Source of the DNA: Halobacillus litoralis
GTDB taxonomy: Bacteria; Bacillota; Bacilli; Bacillales; Halobacillaceae
Length of the DNA stretch: 64,000 nucleotides
Reading direction: 5' to 3'
Assembly (NCBI RefSeq): GCF_020171725.1
Contig: NZ_JAIVAJ010000006.1
Coordinates: 124,001 to 188,000, forward strand
Shown: positions 25,978 to 35,088 of the stretch, piece after piece
How the letters are laid out: each line of letters starts with the position of its first letter
Position numbering within the stretch: position 1 is the first letter of the stretch
Notes under the pieces: generated by a model
What the model was told of the DNA's origin: nothing
The model's input: the letters and a program-made list of their open reading frames with translations, nothing else
Database searches by the model: none
Position numbers and translations under genes: made by a program

Positions 25978-27513
25978 ATGAGCACGAGATGGATTTTCGG
26001 AAATCAACTTTGTATGGATCTGCCTGTTCTTAAGGAAGCGGATCGTGAGAAGGATGTCATTCTCATGGTCGAAGCGGACTCCAGAACCTTGTGGCAGTCT
26101 TATCATAAACAGAAGCTCGTCCTTATTTTTTCGAGTATGCGTCATTTTGCGGAAGAGTTAACCGATAAAGGATTCACGGTGGATTACAGAAAAGCGGAAT
26201 CGTTTCGTGACGGATGGGAGGCGCATCGTCAAGCCTACGATCCAACAGACGTTCACATAACAAAGGTGACGGACGACCGCATGCGACGGGCGATTGCGAA
26301 ATGGGAGAAAGGTCTATCTGATGACGTGACGGTTCATTACGAAGACGAACGTCCGTTGTTTTTACTCTCAGCGGAAGAGGTTAAGGAGCGTCTTCCTGGT
26401 GATGGTCCGTGGCAGGCGGATGGTTTCTACCGTAACTTGAGACATGACTTGGGCATTCTGATGGATGGAGAGCGTCCTATTGGTGGAAAGTGGTCGTATG
26501 ATCAGGAGAATCGAAAGCCTGCGAAAAGCGGTGTTGATTTTCCTAAGAAGCGGACATTTCGTCCAGACGAGATAACGGAAGAGGTCATCGAAGAAGTGAA
26601 GGAAACGTACAGCGATCATCCTGGAGATTTGGATGACTTCATCTGGCCGGTAAAAAGGGAAGAAGCGTTAAAAGCGCTCAACCAATTCATTTCGGATCGA
26701 CTTCCGACATTCGGTACGTATCAGGACGCCATGCTGATAGGCGATCCATATATGTCTCACTCCCTGTTATCGTCCGCCATCAATATCGGATTGCTGAAGC
26801 CGATGGAAGTCATCGAAAAAGCGGAAGCGGCCTATGAAAAAGGGGACGCTCCGCTCAATGCGGTGGAAGGCTTCATCCGTCAAATTGTCGGCTGGCGGGA
26901 GTATATGCGCGGGATCTATTTGAAAAAGATGCCCGCGTATAAGAATGTTAATGTGTTCAACCACAAGCGTGATTTACCGGCCTTCTTTTACACAGGTGAA
27001 ACGAATATGAAGTGCATGGAGCAGTCGATCAAGCCTGTGATCGAGAGGGGATACAGTCACCATATCCAGCGATTGATGGTTATCGGAAACTTTGCAAATT
27101 TATTTGGCATCTCGCCTCAGCAGACGTCTGATTGGTTCAATGAAATGTACATTGATGCCTATGACTGGGTGGTATTGCCGAACGTTCTAGGCATGGCGTT
27201 GTATGCTGATGATGGTTTGTTATCGACGAAACCTTATGTATCGTCCGCGAATTATATCAATAAGATGAGTGACTACTGTTCGGAATGCCCCTTTCATCCG
27301 AAGCACAAAACAGAAGACGACGCCTGCCCGTTCAATGCCCTTTATTGGGATTTTCTTGATCGTAATGAAGACAAGCTCACAGGTAACCCACGAATGAAGT
27401 TGATTTACAGTCAGTGGGGCAAGCGGGACGAGGATGATAAGGAAGCCCTGAGAAACAAAGCTAAATCGTTAAAGCAACAGTTATCGAAGGGGGCCTTTGA
27501 TACTAATTTGTAA
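25978..27513 (+). CDS. Cryptochrome/photolyase-related protein with an iron-sulfur cluster (prokaryotic 6-4 photolyase group)
   Basis: A 511-residue protein of the deoxyribodipyrimidine photolyase-related (DPRP/FeS-BCP) family. MSTRWIFGNQL begins the N-terminal antenna domain. The C-terminal helical FAD domain has GWREYMRG, then MKCMEQ, then HHIQRLMVIGNF. Four cysteines suited to a [4Fe-4S] cluster are present: one in NMKCME (about residue 345), two in YCSECPF (about 435 and 438) and one in DACPFN (about 450). Characterised relatives repair (6-4) photoproducts with light. GAGAGGTG precedes the ATG. It is useful to a sun-exposed, saline-habitat bacterium. Confidence 0.93.
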   Translation: MSTRWIFGNQLCMDLPVLKEADREKDVILMVEADSRTLWQSYHKQKLVLIFSSMRHFAEELTDKGFTVDYRKAESFRDGWEAHRQAYDPTDVHITKVTDDRMRRAIAKWEKGLSDDVTVHYEDERPLFLLSAEEVKERLPGDGPWQADGFYRNLRHDLGILMDGERPIGGKWSYDQENRKPAKSGVDFPKKRTFRPDEITEEVIEEVKETYSDHPGDLDDFIWPVKREEALKALNQFISDRLPTFGTYQDAMLIGDPYMSHSLLSSAINIGLLKPMEVIEKAEAAYEKGDAPLNAVEGFIRQIVGWREYMRGIYLKKMPAYKNVNVFNHKRDLPAFFYTGETNMKCMEQSIKPVIERGYSHHIQRLMVIGNFANLFGISPQQTSDWFNEMYIDAYDWVVLPNVLGMALYADDGLLSTKPYVSSANYINKMSDYCSECPFHPKHKTEDDACPFNALYWDFLDRNEDKLTGNPRMKLIYSQWGKRDEDDKEALRNKAKSLKQQLSKGAFDTNL

Positions 27514-27619
27514 AAATGATGGGGCTTACAAGGACGGAATAACCGGTCCCCTTTGTTCATTTGGCCATCTTCCTTTATAATGATGTACGGACATCTAGGT
27601 GAACGAGAGGAGTATCATC

Positions 27620-28552
27620 ATGAAGAAAATTGGTAGAAATGACCCGTGCCCTTGTGGTAGTGGGAAAAAATACAAAAAATGCTGTGGGAACAATGTCGTC
27701 CAGTTCCCGAGTGCCATCGTAAAGGAGGAGTTGGATCAGTCGTTCCAACGCTTCCAGGATTATATCGTCAACAAGCATTCGGAACTGTTGCCAGAGGCAA
27801 GCCCTCAGTCCCAGGAACAACAGCTGGGTCAGTTCTTTTCACTCTTGCAAGGAAGCTTGTTCCAGACGCAGGATGATGGCACAACCATCATGGAACAGTT
27901 TATCGAAAAGGAACAGAAGAATGTGAAGCGTCCGATGACTAAAGAATCGCTTGAAGCATGGGCAAATGCTGTAGGTGGCGTCTTTGTTCTCGAGTCTGAG
28001 AAGGAAGGCGTACATGTGTCCAGCTTATTCGATGGAACGACGTATCCAGTCATGAGGGACTCGATTCCGCTTGAGGATGCAACCGAAGCTCCTTATTATT
28101 TCGGAGTCTTGATGCAGTGGGGCAGCGTACACCAATTCATCCCCATCGCCATCCCGAAAGATCAGCAGCAATTCGATTTCTACTGGAACAAGCTCAATGA
28201 GGAACAGAAAAGCTACGAGTACTTCCAGACCCATTTAGCAGAACAGTTCGAAGCATGGCTTGAGGCTCCTGTTAAAGAGCAAGACGAACAAGACAATGAA
28301 CAAGAACAAGAAACGCAAGAGGAGTCAGAAGTCCTGACATTACTCGAAGATTCCGTATCAAGCAAAATGGAAAAAGCGTGGATGTCCTATTATGATACGG
28401 AACAGCCGAACATCAGAAAGCCGGAAGTCTTCGCTGCTGCGTTAGAGTTCCTCGCTAAAGACGGTGTAACGAAAAAGGCGACAGCCGAAAAGCACGGCGT
28501 CAGTCCTTCCAGTATGTCCCGTCGAATCAAAGAGTTAGAGAACTATATGTGA
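27620..28552 (+). CDS. SEC-C zinc-motif protein with a C-terminal helix-turn-helix
   Basis: A 310-residue protein that starts with a SecA-type zinc motif ([19 protein letters not shown], residues 5-23), followed by a helical domain, a Glu/Gln/Asp-rich linker (about residues 222-240) and a C-terminal segment [20 protein letters not shown] that looks like a helix-turn-helix. The SEC-C motif binds zinc and, in SecA, ribosomes and SecB. Its combination with a DNA-binding-like end is uncommon, and the function is unknown. AGAGGAG lies 7 nt before the ATG. Its last 10 bp overlap the convergent ydcF-type gene. Confidence 0.82.
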   Translation: MKKIGRNDPCPCGSGKKYKKCCGNNVVQFPSAIVKEELDQSFQRFQDYIVNKHSELLPEASPQSQEQQLGQFFSLLQGSLFQTQDDGTTIMEQFIEKEQKNVKRPMTKESLEAWANAVGGVFVLESEKEGVHVSSLFDGTTYPVMRDSIPLEDATEAPYYFGVLMQWGSVHQFIPIAIPKDQQQFDFYWNKLNEEQKSYEYFQTHLAEQFEAWLEAPVKEQDEQDNEQEQETQEESEVLTLLEDSVSSKMEKAWMSYYDTEQPNIRKPEVFAAALEFLAKDGVTKKATAEKHGVSPSSMSRRIKELENYM

Positions 28553-29118
28553 AACACAAACAGTCTTAACCAGTAACCGCTCAATTTGACGTATTCACTG
28601 AAAGCTGTCATATGGTCCGGTCTCGTCATTTTCCCTGTTGTAGAAAAGGGGGAAGGGGCTGCAGCATAGCTTAGTTGAATGCCGGAAGACGAATAGATCT
28701 TTTCAAAGGTCATCTTCGTCCTTCTTGTATGGTAATCACTTGTGACAACAAGAGCCGATTCAAGGTCCTGTTCCTGCATGATTTCGAGACTCAATGTCGC
28801 ATTTGAGTAAGTGCTGGTCGCTTTCTTTTCCTCAATCACATCAGAAGGGCGAACCCCGAGTTCGACGGCGTGTTGTTTTGTCGTGGGAGGTTCGACTGCA
28901 TTCGTCAGGATGACCACCCGTCCCGGTTCATACCATTTCAAGGCATGACTCAGTCTTCCTTCCCCGCCACTCAACACAATGATGGCTTCAGAAGGTTCTG
29001 GTTCATCATCAATCACTAAGAATGGTCTCCCTAAGATGGAGAACGTGATGATGATTGTAAAAAGGGCAACGCATGATGTGATGAAGATCGTGAGTAAGAC
29101 TTTTTTAATCATAGGCAT
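28543..29118 (-). CDS. YdcF/SanA-type (DUF218) membrane-anchored protein
   Basis: A 191-residue protein with one N-terminal membrane helix ([20 protein letters not shown]) and a DUF218 domain. The family core is [16 protein letters not shown] (about residues 45-60), ILTNAVEPP and [12 protein letters not shown] (about 121-132). Such proteins are linked to envelope or exopolysaccharide maintenance, and some bind nucleotides; the reaction is not established. It converges with, and overlaps by 10 bp, the SEC-C gene, with no terminator between them. Confidence 0.88.
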   Translation of the reverse strand: MPMIKKVLLTIFITSCVALFTIIITFSILGRPFLVIDDEPEPSEAIIVLSGGEGRLSHALKWYEPGRVVILTNAVEPPTTKQHAVELGVRPSDVIEEKKATSTYSNATLSLEIMQEQDLESALVVTSDYHTRRTKMTFEKIYSSSGIQLSYAAAPSPFSTTGKMTRPDHMTAFSEYVKLSGYWLRLFVFHI

Positions 29119-29245
29119 GTTGTTCAGCGGTCCTTTTCTAATATTTTCTATAAATAGTCTATCATGAAATGGATCGAAGAGCGGTTTGAGACATGTTGTA
29201 TGTTATTTCAGAAGAAATTTGCCAACTGTAGAAGGTTTTAAAGAC

Positions 29246-29288
29246 AAAAAAGGTTCCGATCATCAATGGTTGATGATCGGAACCTTTT
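29246..29288. terminator. Terminator of dapA (bidirectional structure)
   Basis: AAAAGGTTCCGATCATCA is the inverse of TGATGATCGGAACCTTTT, an 18-bp stem; it ends the minus-strand dapA transcript. Confidence 0.92.
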
Positions 29289-29303
29289 CTATTACAAGAA
29301 CGA

Positions 29304-30188
29304 TTATTTTACGCCGACAACATCAGCGTTCAAAACCGTTTCCAGTTCATTTGCTTCTTCGTTTGTGAGAGGTAGGAGAGGAAGTCGTACCCCGCCAACA
29401 TCGATGCCTCTGCGGTTAAGCGCAGCTTTCACAGGTGCCGGGCTAGGAGCAGAGAAGATCGCCTGCATTTTCGGTAAAAGCTTCCTGTGAATGCGGGAAG
29501 CATAAAAGACATCGCCGGAGCGGAACGCTTCAATCATCCGCTGCATATCTTCTCCAAGCACATGTGCCGAGACGGATACAATGCCGTCTGCTCCAATTGA
29601 AATAGAAGGAAGCGTCAAGCCGTCTTCACCACTGTACACGCTGAAATCACCTGGTGTACGTTCGATGATTTCTGCCATCGCATCCAAGTCACCACTGGCA
29701 TCTTTGATCGACACGATATTTTCGATTTCAGACAGGCGCACAACGGTTTCCGGTTCCATGTTGATAACGCTTCGGCCTGGGATGTTGTAAAGCATGACAG
29801 GAAGATTCGTCGACTCCGCGATGGCTTTGAAATGTTGATAAAGCCCTTCTTGAGTCGGTTTATTATAATAAGGAACAACAAGCATGACAGCATCGACACC
29901 AGCAGCTTCCGCCTTTTTGGTCAATTCAATAGAAGCATGTGTGTTGTTTGACCCTGTGCCGGCAATCACCGGAACTCTTCTATTCACGCTTTGAACTGTG
30001 TGTTGAAAGAGTGTTTCCTTTTCATCGATTGATAGGGTAGGAGATTCACCAGTCGTTCCACCGACGACAAGTGCATCTGATCCGTGGCTGATGAGATAAT
30101 TGATGAGTTGATCTGTTTTGTCCAAGTCCACCGCACCGTTTTGATTGAATGGGGTCACCATGGCTGTGAGTACGTGACCAAAATTCAT
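29304..30188 (-). CDS. dapA: 4-hydroxy-tetrahydrodipicolinate synthase
   Basis: A 294-residue enzyme that condenses pyruvate with aspartate semialdehyde, the first step towards lysine, diaminopimelate and spore dipicolinate. Key parts are VTPFNQNGAVD, GGTTGESPTLS (about residues 42-52), MLYNIPGRS with the catalytic Tyr (about 131) and IVSIKDASGD with the Schiff-base Lys (about 160). It stands alone behind a lysine riboswitch and so is under lysine control. AAAGGGTG precedes the ATG. Confidence 0.97.
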   Translation of the reverse strand: MNFGHVLTAMVTPFNQNGAVDLDKTDQLINYLISHGSDALVVGGTTGESPTLSIDEKETLFQHTVQSVNRRVPVIAGTGSNNTHASIELTKKAEAAGVDAVMLVVPYYNKPTQEGLYQHFKAIAESTNLPVMLYNIPGRSVINMEPETVVRLSEIENIVSIKDASGDLDAMAEIIERTPGDFSVYSGEDGLTLPSISIGADGIVSVSAHVLGEDMQRMIEAFRSGDVFYASRIHRKLLPKMQAIFSAPSPAPVKAALNRRGIDVGGVRLPLLPLTNEEANELETVLNADVVGVK

Positions 30189-30239
30189 TCTTTCACACCC
30201 TTTTTATTAGTTTGGTTTGGGTGGAGGGCGCTTAAAAAA

Positions 30240-30471
30240 GCAAAAAGGCAGCAACGGGGGCCGTTGCTGCCGTAGAAACTGAAGTCGTTCCTGCGTAAGA
30301 TAGCCCTCCATATAGTCTCCTATATGACAGTCCTCGATTTATTCAACCGAGAAACCAGCTTCCGGAACATGAGACTCCGTCCACTTCGGCAACTTCCCCT
30401 TTCCGCATGAATCAAAGGATCTCATTCTCCTCCTCGTGCGTACTGATGGTCGTTGCACCTCTATCCTTACT
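30240..30471 (-). promoter_or_regulatory. Lysine riboswitch (L box) with intrinsic terminator, controlling dapA
   Basis: Read on the minus strand, the leader shows the conserved L-box landmarks in order: ATAGAGGTGC near 30465-30456, GGAAAGGGGAAGTTGCCGAAG (about 30409-30389), GCTGGTTTC, GAATAAATCGAGGACTGTCA (about 30341-30322), GGAGGGCTATCTTACGC (about 30308-30292). The 5' and 3' ends (AGGATAG and CTATCTT) form P1. A GGCAGCAACG/CGTTGCTGCC hairpin with a T run (30240-30272) follows as the terminator. Lysine binding should stop transcription before dapA. Confidence 0.95.
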
Positions 30472-30544
30472 TCAAGTTGGATTGAAATAAGAAAAGTATT
30501 GAATTAGTTCAAATATAGCAAAAAATCCGATTGGACACAAGGGA

Positions 30545-30655
30545 TTACTTTTGAAGTCGGAGAATCATTTCCTCGATCGCTTCCTTAGACGACAACTGCT
30601 CATTATCCTCTGACAAACGAATGATATCTTCGAGCACTTCCTTCAAATTATTCAT
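30545..30655 (-). CDS. 36-residue acidic helical peptide
   Basis: The ATG at 30655 has AAAGGTGAGAG 5-10 nt upstream and opens a frame of 36 codons ending at TAA 30545. The product starts MNNLKEVLEDIIRLSEDNEQ and looks like two amphipathic helices. It lies between the dapA riboswitch and a GAF-STAS gene. Length and helical make-up recall Spo0E/Sda-like small regulators, but no diagnostic motif of those families is present, so function is unknown. Confidence 0.5.
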   Translation of the reverse strand: MNNLKEVLEDIIRLSEDNEQLSSKEAIEEMILRLQK

Positions 30656-30771
30656 ATACTCTCACCTTTTTTATGTACATGTTCACGAATCCTGTCTCTG
30701 GCAAACATCTAATTTTGTCGACTTTTCTAATTAGACGATAGAGAAGCAGATACGTTTCAAAAAAAGGATGA

Positions 30772-31626
30772 TCAGTTTGTTTGCAGGCGCAGCCCTATGA
30801 TATCAAGTGCTGACTCAAGGTTGGCTACTTTTTTTGCGTCAAGCTCACGAATTGAAGCATTTTCCACTTCGTTTCTCGCCATATCAGGTGTCATTCCTGT
30901 AAGAATCGCTTCAATACCCATGAGTTTCAAGGACTGCACAAGCTGCGCGATGACAGGCGGAAACTGGTGATCTAATAAAATCAAGCCGGATAAATCAATG
31001 ATGAAGTGCTGCATTTGATGGGTTGCGCCATGCTTAAGAACGGTTTCTAAAATCACCTCGGCTCTGTGATCATCAATGATTCCTTGGAGAGGAAGGACGG
31101 ATACCCCTTGCGTGATCGGAATGATCGGAACATTCAAGAACCCCATGTGATACTGGGTCTGGTCCAGTTCAACCAAGTAGGAAAGAATTTCAGACATGGA
31201 TTTCATGAAGGCTACATCTTCCTCTGAAAAGTGCTTTTCAGTTTTGTCCAAAGCACAGAGTGTGCCGAATACTTCTCCGTTAGAATCAAGCAGAGAGACA
31301 CCGAGGAACCCTTTCACTTCAAGGTTTGAGGTTGCCTCGAGCTTCTTAGCCAGTTCGTCTTTCTGTAAATTGACGGTATTCAGAACCGCATCTTTATTGG
31401 TAATAATGAGTCTGCAGAATGTATCGCTGTATTCAACACTCAGGCCTTCCTGGATGATTTCTTCATTTTTATTAAACGAGCTGAAAACCGTCATGGAAGT
31501 TGGGTCTTTTCGCGTGACATAAGCCGTGTTGACGTCTAATTGTTTCGTTATGACATGAAACATCTTTTGTGAGGCTATTTTCAACGATTGGAAATCGGAA
31601 GAAGATAGATTGGAACGACTAGACAT
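30772..31626 (-). CDS. GAF-STAS protein related to RsbR-type stress sensors
   Basis: A 284-residue cytoplasmic protein. Residues 10-155 form a GAF domain (GFLGVSLLDSNGEVFGTLCALD near 105-126) and residues 168-280 a STAS domain (FIIDLSGLILLDHQF, then LMGIEAILTGMTPDMARNEV). The layout is that of non-heme RsbR-type stressosome paralogues. By eye, the two positions that are phosphorylated Thr in RsbR seem to be His (LDH) and Asn (ARNEV), which would make it insensitive to RsbT. AAAGGGG precedes the ATG. No stressosome partner is adjacent. Confidence 0.87.
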   Translation of the reverse strand: MSSRSNLSSSDFQSLKIASQKMFHVITKQLDVNTAYVTRKDPTSMTVFSSFNKNEEIIQEGLSVEYSDTFCRLIITNKDAVLNTVNLQKDELAKKLEATSNLEVKGFLGVSLLDSNGEVFGTLCALDKTEKHFSEEDVAFMKSMSEILSYLVELDQTQYHMGFLNVPIIPITQGVSVLPLQGIIDDHRAEVILETVLKHGATHQMQHFIIDLSGLILLDHQFPPVIAQLVQSLKLMGIEAILTGMTPDMARNEVENASIRELDAKKVANLESALDIIGLRLQTN

Positions 31627-32076
31627 CTGGTACGTCCCCTTTCATAAGTAGGATAATAATATTTTAACATAGTAAAAACGGAACCCCGAAAAATTTGTTC
31701 TAATGCCTGAGGGGTATTCACAAGAAAAAAGTTGAGTATTCCTACACTATTTTTACATATTAAAGCTCTTCAAAAATAAAGTTTCTTTAATACTTATTTG
31801 TAATACATCAAGTAGATAGCTAGCCTCTAGCTATGTAGGAAGGGTGGATATTTATGCGTTCCCCCTTTAATCATTGTTTTTTTTCTGTTAAAAAGAGTAT
31901 TATATGAAACTTTTTCCTGTTTCTATCCGTATAAAGACATACGGAGCATCTATTTATTGTAGTATCTGGTAAAGTCGAACCTGGACGAAAGTGTGATGAA
32001 GAGGCAGGTTAAGTTTGCCGATATAGGGAATAGAACTGTATATGGTTCTATTTACTCTTCTGAAAGGAGGCGAATC
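31627..32076. other. Long intergenic region with hairpins and a possible mini-ORF
   Basis: No normal gene is visible in these 450 bp. Structures on the plus strand are ATAGCTAG-CCT-CTAGCTAT (31816-31834), CCGTAT/ATACGG (31928-31945) and AATAGAAC/GTTCTATT (32029-32052), the last just before the CAP gene's ribosome site. An ATG at 31854 behind GGAAGGGTGG opens a 17-codon frame (ends 31907) with product MRSPFNHCFFSVKKSII; whether it is translated is open. The region looks like a structured leader or small-RNA locus. Confidence 0.4.
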
Positions 32077-33270
32077 ATGAGGCGTTTGATGGTTGCCATT
32101 ATTGTATTATTTTTTATTCAGTATCCACCTCTGTCAGCAGAAGAAGCAGAGACAGTGTGGTCCAACAAGTCTTGGACCGTCACATTCAACACAGCAATGG
32201 ATTTCAGCAATGGTACAGAAGCGATTTATGTGATGGGTGAAAAAGGGGACGATCGGGTTCCGATTCAGGTGCACCCTTCACAAGACGAGAAGTCCGTTGA
32301 AATTGTCGGACAAACACCTTGGTCATTCGAGCCGGGAGCAACATACACGATATACATAACGACTGATCTGACTTCTAAACAGGGTAAGCCTTTGGAGGAT
32401 ACAGTCACAAAAACCTTTCACGTTCACGAACAAGCTGACCAAATCATTCAAATGAATGACATCGTTGTTTCAGAGTCTACTAAAGCTGATGTTGTAGAGG
32501 AATTCGGAGAGCCTGTAACAGAGGAGCAGCTGTCCGGAGAATACTATTGGGAATCCTACCGCGATGGTAATTTCGAGAATTTCGTACTCGTTCTATATGA
32601 TTCAACCGATGTCGTGCACGGTTATTACACGAACCAGGACTTATTTGAATTATCAGGTGAGCATCGGTTGGATGCAAAGTTCAAAGAGTTGAAGGAGACG
32701 TACGAAGAGCGTGCTTACATCATAAAAGACGATGATCAGCGCCCGGAACAGTTTTTATTGGGACAGGAAGATGTTACGCTCTACCTGTTCTTAGATGTTT
32801 ATAGAGACAGTTGTTTATCGAGTGTCCTTGTTATGTCTCGAGAAGCAGAGGAAATGTATTTCAAGAAGACGAGCACATTAGAAGATGTTTCTCAAATGCA
32901 GATCTTCGAAATTACTAACGCATTCCGCGCGAACTACGGAATGGATCCTCTTGAACGAAAAAGCGAGATTGATCGTGTAGCACGTAAGCATAGTGTGGAC
33001 ATGGCAGAAAACGAATATTTCAATCATGTGAACTTAGAGGGAGAAGGCGTACTGCAGCGATTCCAAAACGCCGAGGTTCCTTACCAAAGTAGTGGAGAGA
33101 ACATATCTGCCGGGTATGCAACGGGAATTGAAGCAATGGAAGGCTGGATCAACTCTTCCGGTCATAGAAAAAATCTACTTGCTCCACACGAGTTGATTGG
33201 CATTGGTGTCGTAGTAGAGCCGGGCAGCCCTTATGGAATTTATTATACGCAGGATTTTGCGAATAAGTAG
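32077..33270 (+). CDS. Secreted CAP-domain (SCP/PR1-like) protein with an N-terminal Ig-like module
   Basis: A 397-residue exported protein; the ATG at 32077 is set by AAAGGAGG 6 nt ahead. A signal peptide (residues 1-21) is followed by an Ig-like module (about 28-117, starting SWTVTFNTAMD), a CAP-associated domain with a VVEEFGEP-type motif (about 125-265), and a CAP domain (about 275-395) with HSVDMAENEYFNH, GENIS and SGHRKNLL carrying the conserved His and Glu residues. CAP proteins in Bacillaceae are linked to spores and wall. The Ig-like module is shared with other secreted proteins in this window. Confidence 0.92.
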   Translation: MRRLMVAIIVLFFIQYPPLSAEEAETVWSNKSWTVTFNTAMDFSNGTEAIYVMGEKGDDRVPIQVHPSQDEKSVEIVGQTPWSFEPGATYTIYITTDLTSKQGKPLEDTVTKTFHVHEQADQIIQMNDIVVSESTKADVVEEFGEPVTEEQLSGEYYWESYRDGNFENFVLVLYDSTDVVHGYYTNQDLFELSGEHRLDAKFKELKETYEERAYIIKDDDQRPEQFLLGQEDVTLYLFLDVYRDSCLSSVLVMSREAEEMYFKKTSTLEDVSQMQIFEITNAFRANYGMDPLERKSEIDRVARKHSVDMAENEYFNHVNLEGEGVLQRFQNAEVPYQSSGENISAGYATGIEAMEGWINSSGHRKNLLAPHELIGIGVVVEPGSPYGIYYTQDFANK

Positions 33271-33333
33271 AAAATGAGATGTAGAGAAGTGTGAATAGAA
33301 CCTTATGCCAAAGCTCACTCATCTAATCATTAT

Positions 33334-33370
33334 GAAAAGAAGCATGTCGTAATCGACGTGCTTCTTTTCA
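33334..33370 (+). terminator. Terminator after the CAP gene
   Basis: GAAAAGAAGCATGTCG pairs with CGACGTGCTTCTTTTC (one G-T pair) around TAAT. Confidence 0.85.
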
Positions 33371-33523
33371 ATTTCCCGGGAAATATCATTTTATGTCGAC
33401 AAACAATGGGAAAAACTTAATGGGAAAGTGATCCAATGGAGCATGAAATACGATAGCTGTATAAAGCCCCTTAGGGAGAGGTGTGCTATGATGGCGGTAG
33501 TCAAAGAGAAAAAGGGGTGTGTT

Positions 33524-34084
33524 ATGAGTAATCGTGATCTGGAGTACTATCAGAAGATGATGAATGGCGATAAGCAATCGCTCGAGGCGATTTACGATAA
33601 ATATGAAAAACTCCTTTATTCGTTCGTCATCAAATTATCCTCTGATCACTCCTTAGCTGAAGAAGTATTACAGGAAGTATTCATTAAGCTATGGACCCAA
33701 AAGGCGCAATATGATGAGACGAAAGGGAAATTCTCGTCTTGGATTGTGACCATTACACGCTATACAGCAATCGACTTGATTCGTGCAAGGAAAGAGAGTG
33801 TCTCACTCGAAGAAGAGACAGATGTTCCTGAAGAGAAAGGGGATTCAGTCGAAGATCTTGTCGAGTGGAAAGAGAAAAGTACAGACGTGCGCAGAGCGTT
33901 GTCGCAGCTGTCTGATGAACAACGCAGAATCGTTGATTTATTTTATTTCAAAGGGTGTAGTCAAAGTAAAATTGCTGAAGAGTGCAACCTGCCACTCGGG
34001 ACCGTCAAAGGCAGGCTCAGGCTTGCGTTGAAGCATTTGAAGAAACATTTATCCATACAGGAAGGGGGGATAAGCGATGCGTGA
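33524..34084 (+). CDS. ECF sigma factor
   Basis: A 186-residue sigma-70 family protein of the ECF type. Region 2 spans about residues 20-90 (AEEVLQEVFIKLW, then GKFSSWIVTITRYTAIDLIR) and region 4 about 125-180 (LSDEQRRIVDLFYFKGCSQ, SKIAEECNLPLGTVKGRLRLAL). The ATG at 33524 has AAGGGGTG upstream. Its end overlaps the anti-sigma gene by 8 bp, the usual arrangement for a co-expressed pair, so the pair is probably self-regulated. The target regulon cannot be read here. Confidence 0.93.
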   Translation: MSNRDLEYYQKMMNGDKQSLEAIYDKYEKLLYSFVIKLSSDHSLAEEVLQEVFIKLWTQKAQYDETKGKFSSWIVTITRYTAIDLIRARKESVSLEEETDVPEEKGDSVEDLVEWKEKSTDVRRALSQLSDEQRRIVDLFYFKGCSQSKIAEECNLPLGTVKGRLRLALKHLKKHLSIQEGGISDA

Positions 34085-34844
34085 ATGTGAGAAAGTCTTG
34101 GATTACTTTAACAACGAATTATCGAATACAGAGAGAGAAAAATTCGAGAAGCATTTGGAATCATGTGATGAGTGTAGAGAAGAGTTGGAGGAGCTGAGAA
34201 TGCTGACAGATGACCTTCCTTTCAGCTCTGACCCTGTCGAACCTCCTGAAGGGATGAAAGACCGCGTGTTAGGTGCCGTATTTGAGGAAGACAAAGAAGT
34301 CTCAGAAGATCAGGTTGTCCCGTTGAATGAGCATCGTTCAAAAGAAGAAGGACCTGCTCATGCACCGAAACCGCGTGGAAATCGACAGCGGTGGATGATG
34401 AGCGGCTTGGCTGCGGCATTAGCTGTATCCTTGATCGGGAACGTCTATATCTTATCCAATGGTGGAGAGGAGTCCGTGAGTGAGCCTCCTATTTCAGAGA
34501 GCACAGATGAAGTGAACAGCAGGGTGTTGCTTCAAGGAGAAGCGACAACAGCCTCCGCAACTGCCGCTATTATTCGACAGAATGAAAGCCAGCTGCTGAC
34601 CTTGCAGGCCGAACAACTGGATCAACTTGAGGGGGATCAAGTTTATCAAGTTTGGCTGCTTGCAGGTGATCAGCCATACAGGGCAGGAACGTTTGTCGCT
34701 AACTCTAATGGAGAAGGAGCCGTTGCCTTTTCTATGGATCAGCTTCCGGCTGATATCGATTGGGAAGCCGTCGCCGTCTCTAAGGAGCCGGACGCGGAAA
34801 GCCAGACGCCTCAGGGCGAAGTAATTTTAAGCTCAACTCTATAA
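34077..34844 (+). CDS. Membrane anti-sigma factor, zf-HC2/RskA type
   Basis: A 255-residue protein. An N-terminal zinc-finger anti-sigma domain has HLESCDEC (about residues 25-32), the HxxxCxxC motif. One membrane helix follows (MMSGLAAALAVSLIGNVYIL, about 105-124), and the outside part is an RskA-type domain with VYQVWLLAGDQPYRAGTF. It should hold the ECF sigma factor at the membrane and release it on an envelope signal. Overlap with the sigma gene makes translation coupled, and one terminator ends the pair. Confidence 0.92.
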   Translation: MRECEKVLDYFNNELSNTEREKFEKHLESCDECREELEELRMLTDDLPFSSDPVEPPEGMKDRVLGAVFEEDKEVSEDQVVPLNEHRSKEEGPAHAPKPRGNRQRWMMSGLAAALAVSLIGNVYILSNGGEESVSEPPISESTDEVNSRVLLQGEATTASATAAIIRQNESQLLTLQAEQLDQLEGDQVYQVWLLAGDQPYRAGTFVANSNGEGAVAFSMDQLPADIDWEAVAVSKEPDAESQTPQGEVILSSTL

Positions 34845-34853
34845 AGAAGGCAG

Positions 34854-34887
34854 AAACCTGGATTCTAATTAAGAATCCAGGTTTTTT
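34854..34887 (+). terminator. Terminator of the sigma/anti-sigma operon
   Basis: AAACCTGGATTCT pairs with AGAATCCAGGTTT, then T run. Confidence 0.93.
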
Positions 34888-35088
34888 CATGTGATTTCAT
34901 CCCGTTAAATAAGACTTTTACCTTACGTATCCATAGGGGTTTTATATGAATCGTTGTTACTAGGCATTTTTAATTAAACTAACTATAAATTCTGAATAGT
35001 TCGCCTGTGGAGTGAGGGATGGATAATCTATTCTATCTGCCGATAATAATAGGGTCAGACTTGTATACCAGAAATTTGGAGGTGCCAC

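Noticed and set aside
31955..32060. A cyclic-di-GMP (GEMM-I) riboswitch before the CAP gene, prompted by GGACGAAAG and GGCAGGTTAAG
   Set aside because: The conserved GGCAAACC and GACGCAAAGCC parts and the tetraloop-receptor layout are missing; only short words agree.
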